Below, piece after piece: positions 1 to 7,512 of a DNA stretch of 28,960 nt (its first letter is position 1; every line of letters starts with the position of its first letter). The stretch comes from an uncultured Oscillospiraceae bacterium (GTDB lineage: Bacteria > Bacillota > Clostridia > Oscillospirales > Oscillospiraceae), in NCBI GenBank assembly GCA_948616425.1, contig CAPGBJ010000022.1:1-28960 (forward strand). The letters are read 5' to 3'. Position numbers and translations under genes: made by a program. The notes beneath the pieces were generated by a model. The model did not search any database. It saw only the letters and a program-made list of their open reading frames with translations, and had not been told where the DNA came from.

Positions 1-2270
1 GCCCCTTCCAGGATCTGCCCTGGACCGTCACCCTGCGGTACACCCTCAACGGCGTGCCGGTAAAAGCGGAGGAGCTGGCGGGGGAACGGGGCGTGGTAGA
101 AATTCTGCTGGATATTGTACCCAATCCCAACGCCGGCGACTACGCCCGATACAACTACACCCTGGAGGCTATGGCCCTGTTCAACCAGGACGATATCCTG
201 TCGCTGGAGGCCCCCGGCGCCCAGGTGCAGCTGGTGGGAAACCTGCGCTCCGTGCTGTTTATGGCCCTGCCCGGGGAGGAGCAACATTTCACCATCCGAG
301 TGGGCAGCGACGATTTTTCCTTCAGCGGGATGACCATTTTGATGGTGCCCGCCACCCTGGCCCAGTTGGAGCAGATTGCCAAGCTGAGTCAGCGCAAAAA
401 CGACCTGGAGGAGGACTACCGGGCCCTCTCCGGCAGTCTGGACACCCTGCTGGACGCGCTGAACGACATCCAAGGCGGGTTGTACGCCTCGGCTGACGGA
501 CTGGACCGGCTGGACACCGCCAGAGGCACCATCTCTGGCGGCAAGGGCCTGATCTACGACGAGGCCGGGGTGCTGCGGGGCGACCTGACCAACATCGCCT
601 CTCTGCTGGAACCGGTGGAACAACGGACCCAGGCATTGAGCCAGACCGTGACCGGAACCAAAACCATATTGAACGAGATGACCGACACGGCGCTGGCCCT
701 CCAGGATCAGCTGAAGGCGCTGGAGGAGTCGTTGTCCGCCCTGGAGCGCGGAACCGGCAGCGTAAAGGACCTGCTGGAGCGGGCCGCGGACCTGGAGGAC
801 AGCCTAAAGCGGCTGGAGCGGGCGCTGGACGGGACCGGGGTCTCGGGGGGCGGCAGTTCCTCCTCCATGACCGCCACGGTGGACCAGGTGAAGAAGGTCC
901 ACGGCGTCTATGACAGCGCCGGCGAGACCGCCACCTTTATCACCGGGATGCTCGTGCTGAGCGGCAAGAGCCCAAGCGAGGCTGCGGCCAGCGTTCCCGG
1001 TGTCATCGCCTTGCAGGCAATTCCAGACCTGGAGACCTTCCGGGCGGCCCAGGCGGCGGGGGCTGTGGGCGCCGCCACCGAGGCAGACTGGAAGCGCGCC
1101 CAGGAACTGAAGCAGCTCCAGGCGGGCGTTCAGGGAGGGATGAGCTTTCAGCGGTTTTGTTCCAGCCTTCCCGGCGTCAGCTCCTCCACCGCCAAGCAGA
1201 TGAATGACCTGTGGATCATCTACAGCAGCGGCCAGGGGACAGACGGCACCGCCCTGGAGGGGGACCCGGTGTCGGCGGAACCGGAGGCCTCCTCCGCCCA
1301 GCCTGCCGGGGGCGCGCCGGCAGGGGTCGTGTCCGGCGCCCTGGCCAGCAGCATGCTGATTGCTACAGCATCGGAATCCCTGCCCGCCCCGGAGCAGCTC
1401 CCGGAGAGCGAGGGTGAGGCCGCGCCCCAGGAGGAGCCCCGCGCCCCGCAGAAGGACGCCGGCAAGCCCGGCGAGAACGACAGCGTTGGCAGTGCGGCGG
1501 TGGATCTGATCGCCGGAGGGCTGGACAGCGCCAACAACAAGATCAATCAGATTCAGCGGGACTTGAACGACACCCTGGAGCGCATCACCAGACCGACTGC
1601 CCAAGTGGTGGGGGAGCTGGCCGACCTGTGCCGGCAGATTGACGAGCTGGTGGACCTGGTGGATGACGCGGCGGATCTGTCCGCCGCCCTGCGCCAGTCC
1701 TCCCAGGAGGTCCGGGCCATTCTGGACAGCACCCACCAGCTGCGGTCGCTGCTCAACGACTATGAGCCCACCCTTCAGCAGTCCCTGACCAATGTGGGGG
1801 CCATGAGCACCGCCGCCGCCACTACGGTCCGGGATTTAGAGCGGCTGTTGTCTGACACCGAGGCCCTGATGAAATCCTCTGGCAGCCAGCTGGATTCCGG
1901 GACCAAGGAGACCCTCCGCGGACTGTCTGACGCCCTCCGACAGACCGCCAAGGCTATGGCCGCCACCAACGACGTAAGGGCGGCCAAGGCCGCCATCACC
2001 GACATTGTGGAGGACACCTGGCACGAATATACCGGCGATGTAAACAACATCCTGTTGATGGACGCGGGGGCCCAGCCGGTCTCCCTCACCGATCACCGCA
2101 ACCCCGCCCCCTCCAGCGTCCAGGTGCTGATCCGCACCCAGGAGATCAAGACAGAGGAGCCCACGGCGGAACAGCTGGCCGCAGCAGCGCCGGAGAGGAC
2201 CACCTTCTGGGGCCGAGTGGCCCAGATGTTCCGGGATTTCTGGAACGCCGTCACTGGAATCTTCCGCTGA
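1..2270 (+). CDS. Large coiled-coil, probably exported protein paired with MMPL transporter (5' end missing)
   Basis: The reading frame is open from base 3 to the TGA at 2268-2270 and has no start in front of a ribosome site, so the gene begins upstream of the window; a GTG at 54 is in frame but unsupported. The visible ~756 residues start with a beta-rich region, then long heptad-like helices rich in Leu, Asp, Glu and Ala (roughly 110-260 and 500-660 of the visible part). Between them lie a Gly/Ser run, a globular stretch and an acidic Pro/Ala/Glu linker. No transmembrane segment is visible, so any signal peptide or anchor lies upstream. The MMPL gene starts 16 bp downstream, so the two are almost certainly cotranscribed. 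The pattern recalls the extracellular coiled-coil part of YhgE/Pip- or EsaA-like proteins, but I see no specific signature. Function unknown; an extracytoplasmic partner of the transporter is inference. Confidence 0.75.
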   Translation, partial: PFQDLPWTVTLRYTLNGVPVKAEELAGERGVVEILLDIVPNPNAGDYARYNYTLEAMALFNQDDILSLEAPGAQVQLVGNLRSVLFMALPGEEQHFTIRVGSDDFSFSGMTILMVPATLAQLEQIAKLSQRKNDLEEDYRALSGSLDTLLDALNDIQGGLYASADGLDRLDTARGTISGGKGLIYDEAGVLRGDLTNIASLLEPVEQRTQALSQTVTGTKTILNEMTDTALALQDQLKALEESLSALERGTGSVKDLLERAADLEDSLKRLERALDGTGVSGGGSSSSMTATVDQVKKVHGVYDSAGETATFITGMLVLSGKSPSEAAASVPGVIALQAIPDLETFRAAQAAGAVGAATEADWKRAQELKQLQAGVQGGMSFQRFCSSLPGVSSSTAKQMNDLWIIYSSGQGTDGTALEGDPVSAEPEASSAQPAGGAPAGVVSGALASSMLIATASESLPAPEQLPESEGEAAPQEEPRAPQKDAGKPGENDSVGSAAVDLIAGGLDSANNKINQIQRDLNDTLERITRPTAQVVGELADLCRQIDELVDLVDDAADLSAALRQSSQEVRAILDSTHQLRSLLNDYEPTLQQSLTNVGAMSTAAATTVRDLERLLSDTEALMKSSGSQLDSGTKETLRGLSDALRQTAKAMAATNDVRAAKAAITDIVEDTWHEYTGDVNNILLMDAGAQPVSLTDHRNPAPSSVQVLIRTQEIKTEEPTAEQLAAAAPERTTFWGRVAQMFRDFWNAVTGIFR

Positions 2271-2276
2271 AAGGAG
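2271..2276 (+). promoter_or_regulatory. Ribosome binding site of the MMPL gene
   Basis: AAGGAG begins directly after the upstream stop codon and lies 10 bp before ATG 2287. This supports the chosen start and coupling of the two genes. Confidence 0.8.
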
Positions 2277-2286
2277 TACGCGCTCT

Positions 2287-4404
2287 ATGGTGGAAAAAAT
2301 TGCCCATAAACTGACTCGAAGGCCCAGGCTGGTGGCGCTGGTCGCCCTGCTGATGCTGATCCCCTCCGCCCTGGGCTATGTGGCCACCCGGGTGAATTAC
2401 GACATCCTGACCTACCTCCCCCAAGATCTGGAGTCTTCCCAGGGGGAGCGGCTGCTAGAGGAGCCCTTTCACATGGCGGCCACCAGTATGCTCATTGTGG
2501 AAGGGATGCCCGCCGCCTACACCAACAGCCTGATTCAAGACATTCAAAAGGTGCCCAACGTCTCAAACGCCGTGTGGCTGTCCAACGCAGTGGGCATTCA
2601 AATCCCTGTGGACTTTATCCCCGCGGGCCTGCGGGACATGTTCTACGCCGGTGACGCCACCATGCTGATTATCCAGTACGGCAAATCTGGCGCCGACGAA
2701 GAGACCATGGAGGCCATCCAGGCGGTTCGGGATCTCTGCAACGAGAAGTGCTTCCTGGCGGGCTTCTCGGTGGTCATCAAGGACACCAAGGACCTGGTGG
2801 ACCGGGAACTTCCCGTCTACGTGGGGCTGGCGGTGCTGCTGTCTCTGGTGGCCATGGCCCTCACCATGGAGTCCACCGTGCTGCCCCTGGTCTTTCTAGG
2901 CAGCATCGGCATGGCCATCGTCTATAACTTCGGTTCCAATGTCTTTTTGGGACAGATCTCCTACATCACCCAGGCCATCGCCGCCGTCCTGCAGCTGGGG
3001 GTGACCATGGACTACTCCATCTTCCTCTACCACCGGTATCAGGAGGAGAAGACCCGCTATACGGACAAACGGGACGCCATGACCCAGGCCATTGTGGCCG
3101 CCTTTGTCTCCCTGTCCGGCTCCAGTCTGACCACCATCGCCGGATTTTTGGCCCTGTGCTTCATGCGGCTGACCCTGGGTCGGGACATCGGCATTGTCAT
3201 GGCAAAGGGCGTGGTGTTGGGCGTGGCCACCGTGGTGCTGGTTCTGCCCGCCTTCCTCCTCCTGTTTGACAAGCAGATTGAGAAGCACCGCCACAGGAGC
3301 CTGCTGCCCGAATTCACCGGGGTCAACGCCTGGATCGTCCGCCACCGAAAGGGGCTGGTGGCCCTGTTCCTTCTCCTCTTCCCCCCGGCGCTGTACGCCC
3401 AGTCCCATGCGGAGGTCTACTATAAGCTGGACGAGGCCCTGCCCCAAGATATGGCGTCTATTGTGGCAAACAACAAGCTGAAGGACGAATTTGACATGGC
3501 CACCTCCCACTTCGCCCTGCTGCGGGACGACCTGCCCGCCACCGATATGAACCAGATGGAGAATGCCGTCCGAGAAGTGGAGGGCGTAACCTCCGTCCTC
3601 TCCTATCACGCTATGCTGGGCACCGGCATCCCCGACTTCTTTATTCCAGAACAGGTGCGGGACATGCTGAAGCAGGAGGGGTATCAGCTGGTTATGATCA
3701 ACTCCGAGTACGCCACCGCCTCCCATCAGGTGTCCGCCCAGTTAGAGGAACTGAACGCCATTTTAAAGCAGTACGACCCGGGCGCCCTGATTACCGGCGA
3801 GGCCGCCCTGACTAACGATCTGATTGACACCTCAGCGGTGGACTTTCAGGTGACCAACTATATCTCCATCGCCGCCATTCTCCTCATCGTGGCCTGGGTG
3901 TTCCGCTCTCTGACCATGCCGGTGGTGCTGGTGGCGGCCATTGAACTGGCCATCTTCATCAACCAGGGCATCCCCTACTTCACCGGGACGGTCATCCCCT
4001 TTGTGTCCCCCACCATCATCGGCTGTGTGCAGCTGGGGGCCACGGTGGACTACGCCATCTTGCTGGCCACCCGGTTCCGGGAGGAGTTAAGAAACGGCAA
4101 GGACCGGCTGGAGGCCATTCAGATCGCCGGCCGGGCCTCAGACGGGGCCATCATTACCAGTTCCCTGGTGATGTTCTGCGCCACCCTGGGGGTGGGCCTG
4201 ATCTCAGAGATCGAAATTATCAGCTCCATCTGCACCATGCTGGCCCGGGGCGCGCTGATCTCCGCCCTGGTGAGCATCTTCCTGATGCCGGCAGTGCTGT
4301 GCGCCTGTGAACCGCTGTTTCAGAGGACCAGCTTCCAATGGAGACAGCCCCCCGCGAAGCAGGAGACAGACCAGGAGCAGCCGCAGACGGCAGAGATATC
4401 ATAA
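2287..4404 (+). CDS. MMPL/RND-family transporter
   Basis: This 705-residue inner-membrane protein has the two-fold RND/MMPL layout. An N-terminal helix (about residues 14-33) is followed by an extracytoplasmic domain and a block of helices (about 175-325). A second helix (about 355-375), a second external domain and a second block (about 520-680) follow. Each half carries the MMPL Asp-Tyr pair in the fourth helix of its repeat (D242-Y243 and D588-Y589, both in a QLG-[VA]-T-x-DY context). In the family this pair takes part in proton relay, so proton-driven export of a lipid or hydrophobic compound is likely; the substrate is unknown. The C-terminal tail is polar. It is cotranscribed with the coiled-coil gene upstream and faces a TetR regulator that may control it. 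Confidence 0.92.
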   Translation: MVEKIAHKLTRRPRLVALVALLMLIPSALGYVATRVNYDILTYLPQDLESSQGERLLEEPFHMAATSMLIVEGMPAAYTNSLIQDIQKVPNVSNAVWLSNAVGIQIPVDFIPAGLRDMFYAGDATMLIIQYGKSGADEETMEAIQAVRDLCNEKCFLAGFSVVIKDTKDLVDRELPVYVGLAVLLSLVAMALTMESTVLPLVFLGSIGMAIVYNFGSNVFLGQISYITQAIAAVLQLGVTMDYSIFLYHRYQEEKTRYTDKRDAMTQAIVAAFVSLSGSSLTTIAGFLALCFMRLTLGRDIGIVMAKGVVLGVATVVLVLPAFLLLFDKQIEKHRHRSLLPEFTGVNAWIVRHRKGLVALFLLLFPPALYAQSHAEVYYKLDEALPQDMASIVANNKLKDEFDMATSHFALLRDDLPATDMNQMENAVREVEGVTSVLSYHAMLGTGIPDFFIPEQVRDMLKQEGYQLVMINSEYATASHQVSAQLEELNAILKQYDPGALITGEAALTNDLIDTSAVDFQVTNYISIAAILLIVAWVFRSLTMPVVLVAAIELAIFINQGIPYFTGTVIPFVSPTIIGCVQLGATVDYAILLATRFREELRNGKDRLEAIQIAGRASDGAIITSSLVMFCATLGVGLISEIEIISSICTMLARGALISALVSIFLMPAVLCACEPLFQRTSFQWRQPPAKQETDQEQPQTAEIS

Positions 4405-4408
4405 AAAC

Positions 4409-4450
4409 GAGGTCCGCACCCACTTGGAGGGCGCGGACCTCAAACCGTTT
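4409..4450. terminator. Two-way terminator between MMPL and tetR genes
   Basis: A perfect 9-bp stem, GAGGTCCGC (4409-4417) with GCGGACCTC (4433-4441), has a short T run on the plus side (GTTTT, 4446-4450) and a better one on the minus side (GTTTTTAT). It can end both converging transcripts. Confidence 0.8.
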
Positions 4451-5010
4451 TAAGACTGCGGGGACGACGTTCCCCCTAAACCTTTCTCCCAACCCCGCTT
4501 CAACTCGTAGACCCGGTGGAAATAGGCGGAGATATCCTCTTCCATACCGCCATTCAGCCAGTCGATGATATTCCCAAAGCACTCGCAGCGGTGGTAGCGG
4601 ATCAGCAGTTCTCGATCTTCCGGGGCAAGCTGCTGTCCGGAAAAATCCGCCTCAACATAGGCGGTCACCACATAGCGGCACATCTCCATCAGATACTGCT
4701 CAAACAGATCCCGGCTTACCGAGTTGTAAATATGCAGGACAGAGCGTCTATTCTGCCGGAGGAAATCCACAGCCGCGTCAAAGCCCTGCTCCAAAGAATC
4801 CACAGTGGGGTGGCGCCGGATCAGCTCAGCCACCTGTTCGGACACAATCTCCTCCACCAGGGCGGGCAGGTCCTCAAAGTGGTAATAAAAGGAATTGCGG
4901 TTGACGCCGCAGCCCTCCACAATGTCCTTGACCGTAATTCGGCTCAGGGGACGCTGCTCTAAAAGGGTCAAAAAAACATCTTTTATGGTCTGTCTGGTGG
5001 AATTGGGCAT
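4450..5010 (-). CDS. TetR/AcrR-family transcriptional regulator
   Basis: A 186-residue protein with a typical TetR N-terminal helix-turn-helix (about residues 5-50), including ITVKDIVEGCGVNRNSFYYH, which matches the family pattern T-x-x-[DE]-I-x-x-x-x-G-V-x-x-x-[ST]-F-Y-x-[HY]-F. The rest is helical, as expected for the ligand/dimer domain, and resembles the DhaS-like subgroup with a short C-terminal domain. The frame is open further upstream, but ATG 5010 is chosen because GGGAGGT lies 7 bp before it and a good promoter sits just upstream. The gene converges on the MMPL operon, a common pairing for TetR repressors of exporters; that it controls this operon is inference. Confidence 0.9.
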   Translation of the reverse strand: MPNSTRQTIKDVFLTLLEQRPLSRITVKDIVEGCGVNRNSFYYHFEDLPALVEEIVSEQVAELIRRHPTVDSLEQGFDAAVDFLRQNRRSVLHIYNSVSRDLFEQYLMEMCRYVVTAYVEADFSGQQLAPEDRELLIRYHRCECFGNIIDWLNGGMEEDISAYFHRVYELKRGWEKGLGGTSSPQS

Positions 5011-5056
5011 GGCCAGCACCTCCCTTGTCACTGCCGCCACAGTGGGGCTGAACGGG

Positions 5057-5085
5057 ATTATACCATATTTCCAGCAGGATTTGAA
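5057..5085 (-). promoter_or_regulatory. Promoter of the tetR gene
   Basis: On the minus strand, TTCAAA (5085-5080), a 17-bp spacer and TATAAT (5062-5057) with an extended TGG in front of the -10. It lies about 50 bp before ATG 5010. Confidence 0.7.
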
Positions 5086-5203
5086 GATAGAAACGAAAAA
5101 AAACGGCTGCCCCCTTAAAATCACAGGGCGGGCCACAGCGGCTTCGGCGGTCCAGGGTGAGAAAAATTTTCTTGGGACACAGGGCGCGCCGGAGGGGAAT
5201 CTG

Positions 5204-5212
5204 TGATAAAAT
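5204..5212 (+). promoter_or_regulatory. Probable extended -10 promoter of the ROK-like gene
   Basis: TGATAAAAT (TG-N-TAAAAT) lies 112 bp before ATG 5324. No convincing -35 box is seen at the right distance, so this is an extended -10 call only. Confidence 0.4.
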
Positions 5213-5323
5213 AGAAAAAATATCGGCGCCATTCAGGGTCCAGCCCATCCCCTGAGTCAGATGCCGGCACAGGGGATGGCGGGGCAGCCTCGACGCACTT
5301 TGACGGTAAAGGAGTATCCTCTT

Positions 5324-7090
5324 ATGATCGACACCTTTCTCCAACAGGCAGCAGAAAACCGCCCTGTCTACATATGTGATGTCCGGAATGGGTTTCAGGC
5401 CCGGGGGACTCGGCCTCTCCATCTCTATGTCACCCTCTACGACCGGTCCATTCGGGTATTTCCCCTGTCTCTGCCCGAGACGACAGGGGAGGAGCAGGCC
5501 CATTTTGTAGCCAGCTACGTTCACGCCAGCCTCTACAACATCCTCTCCACCCTGGGCGCAGTCCGGGTGGACGTCTATCTGGACAAGGCCGACCCCTCCC
5601 TGTGGAGCCTGGCCTGCAACCTCCCCCGGGTATTCCAGGTGGACGAGGCCAAGGAGAGACGAACTGGCTACGGCAAGTGCCTCAATGTCAACGAGCGGGT
5701 ACTAAACGCCCTGTTCCGGGGGGAGGTACGTTTTTCTCTCCAACCGCATGACCTGAGCCAGGCGCCAGTTCTGCCAGAGCGGCCCTCCGCCCCGGCCGCC
5801 GTGCCAGTGTTCCACCGGCTGCCCGCGCTGACAAAGGGAAAGATGCTGCTGGGCATGGACGTGGGGGGCACGGATGTGAAGCTGTCGGTCAGTGTGGACG
5901 GGGCGCTGGTACTGTGCAAGGAGTTTGACTGGTTTCCCTCCGCCTATACCCGGGCGGAGGAGTTAACCGCCCCCCTGCTGCTCCTTGTCCGCCTGCTTCG
6001 GGCGGCGGGCAGCCTGTGTCGGGCCGGCCGGGCAGAACAGATAGACCAGAGGGCGCTGGACCGCAGCGCCACCCTGGAGGAGATGAGACGGGGGGCCGAG
6101 GCCATGGAGAGGGACGCCGGGACCGACCTATGTCTCTTTGACGGCATCGGCCTGTCCTTCCCCGACGTGGTGATTCAAAACCGCGTGGTGGGAGGCGAAA
6201 CCCATAAGACCCAGGGGCTGCGGAACAATTCCCAACTGAACTACGAGGCGCAGTTCGCCCAGATTACCGCCCTGAACGAGGCGTTGGCCGCCTATGTCGT
6301 CCCTGGCGGGCCTGTGAGGGTCATCAACGACGGCCCTATGGCCGCCTTTGCCGCCGCGGTGGAGCAGGGGGCCGGGGGGGCGGACCTGTCCAGAGGATTT
6401 TTTGCCCACACTTTGGGGACCGATCTGGGAACCGGCTGGGTCCGCCCTGACGGCTCCATCCCAGATATCCCTTTAGAGCTCTACAATATGATCATCGACC
6501 TGGGCAGCTGGGGGCAGCGGAAATTTGAGCCGGAGGACGCCCGCAGCATCCGCAATTTCAACACGCAGCTGCCCGGCAGTCTACAGCGATACGCCAGCCA
6601 GTCGGGCGCCTTTCGCCTGGCGGCAGACCGCCTCCCCCGCCAGGCACCGGAGGTATTTCAAGCGGCCCTGGACCGGGGGCTGTTCCGGTGGGAGGGGGCG
6701 CGGCTGGCCGTCCCGGCAGAACCGGAGGACATGCGCAAACCCTGCCTGGAATTTTTGATGGAGCAGGCCGCCCAGCCGGGCGATGGGATCTGTCAGGAGA
6801 TCTTCCGAGAGATCGGCGAGTACCTGGCCGTCGTCTGGCGGGAGACGAACTTTATTCTCCGGCCAGAGGCCCAGACGCGCAGTCTCTTCGGCCGACTGGT
6901 GATGCATCCGGCCTGCTTCCAGTTGATCTGTCAGGGGGCGGCCCGGCGGGAGCCGGAGCTGCGTCTGCTGGCCGCAGACGGAAATCTGGCCAACACCGCC
7001 CTGATGCGCCAGCTGGACCAGCGGCCCGGCTGCACAGTGGCCCAGTTCGCCCAGGCGGTGGGCGCACTCTATTACAGCGTTTCTAGGTGA
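5324..7090 (+). CDS. ROK-like sugar-kinase-fold protein with N-terminal extension
   Basis: A 588-residue protein. Residues 179-186 are DVGGTDVK, the phosphate-1 loop of the hexokinase/ROK/actin-like ATPase fold. GIGLSFPD (275-282) matches the ROK GIGxPG-type segment, INDGPMAAF (334-342) carries the ND of the catalytic Asp region, and GTDLGTGW (365-372) is the phosphate-2 loop. Classical ROK kinases are about 300 residues; here a further ~170 residues precede the fold and ~200 follow it. I see no ROK zinc-binding cysteine cluster. ATG 5324 is preferred to the upstream in-frame ATG at 5261 because AAAGGAG (5308-5314) stands 9 bp before it. It is a lone gene with its own terminator. Carbohydrate kinase activity is likely but the substrate is unknown. 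Confidence 0.75.
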   Translation: MIDTFLQQAAENRPVYICDVRNGFQARGTRPLHLYVTLYDRSIRVFPLSLPETTGEEQAHFVASYVHASLYNILSTLGAVRVDVYLDKADPSLWSLACNLPRVFQVDEAKERRTGYGKCLNVNERVLNALFRGEVRFSLQPHDLSQAPVLPERPSAPAAVPVFHRLPALTKGKMLLGMDVGGTDVKLSVSVDGALVLCKEFDWFPSAYTRAEELTAPLLLLVRLLRAAGSLCRAGRAEQIDQRALDRSATLEEMRRGAEAMERDAGTDLCLFDGIGLSFPDVVIQNRVVGGETHKTQGLRNNSQLNYEAQFAQITALNEALAAYVVPGGPVRVINDGPMAAFAAAVEQGAGGADLSRGFFAHTLGTDLGTGWVRPDGSIPDIPLELYNMIIDLGSWGQRKFEPEDARSIRNFNTQLPGSLQRYASQSGAFRLAADRLPRQAPEVFQAALDRGLFRWEGARLAVPAEPEDMRKPCLEFLMEQAAQPGDGICQEIFREIGEYLAVVWRETNFILRPEAQTRSLFGRLVMHPACFQLICQGAARREPELRLLAADGNLANTALMRQLDQRPGCTVAQFAQAVGALYYSVSR

Positions 7091-7097
7091 AGATAAG

Positions 7098-7135
7098 GAC
7101 AGCGGGAGGTCTGGTCGGACCTCCCGCTGTCTTTG
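7098..7135 (+). terminator. Terminator of the ROK-like gene
   Basis: A perfect 14-bp stem, GACAGCGGGAGGTC (7098-7111) with its complement at 7118-7131, and a 6-base loop. The T tract after it is poor (TTTGG). Confidence 0.75.
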
Positions 7136-7240
7136 GACCTTCTCAGGCCAACCTTTCCTCCGCTGACAGGCGGCACGCGCGACAGCGGGGGAAGGGAAAG
7201 ATTCCAGCCGGGGGAAGAAAAAAATTTTTTCCGTCCCCCC

Positions 7241-7269
7241 TTGACCTTCCCGCTGCTGGAAGGTATACA
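7241..7269 (+). promoter_or_regulatory. Promoter of the MacAB-like operon
   Basis: TTGACC (7241-7246), a 17-bp spacer and TATACA (7264-7269). Just upstream (7210-7240) is an imperfect inverted repeat, a G5-A-rich arm against a T-rich-C5 arm, that may be an operator or structural element. Transcription from here would leave a leader of about 235 bases before ATG 7513. A weaker second candidate is TTGGAA (7403) with TACAAT (7428), spacer 19. Confidence 0.55.
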
Positions 7270-7275
7270 ATGAGG

Positions 7276-7512
7276 AAAATCTCTCCCCCTTGCTTCGTCA
7301 AACCCTTCGCCTTCACAGGGCATTACGATCCGCACAGGGCCCCGCCCGAACCAGCTCCCATCTCCGCTCCAGAAAAATTTTAATGAAACTTTTATCTTTT
7401 CTTTGGAAAAATGTAAGGTTTGCCCAGTACAATATCCCGTACGAGAATCACCGGAAGTCCGGTGCATATAAAGGGGCTCGCCCCTGGCAAAACAGGAACA
7501 AGGAGAATGACC
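7276..7512 (+). other. Long untranslated leader of the MacAB-like operon
   Basis: About 235 bases without a supported gene. Near its end are two short hairpins: CACCGGA/TCCGGTG (7449-7464) and GGGG-CTCG-CCCC (7473-7484). The second ends 15 bases before the AAGGAG at 7500-7505. No known riboswitch class was recognised. A 37-codon frame at 7270 has no ribosome site. Confidence 0.4.

Noticed and set aside
7270..7383. 37-codon frame at the head of the MacAB-like leader
   Set aside because: Its ATG lies at or before the predicted transcript start, with no ribosome site and no recognisable peptide feature.
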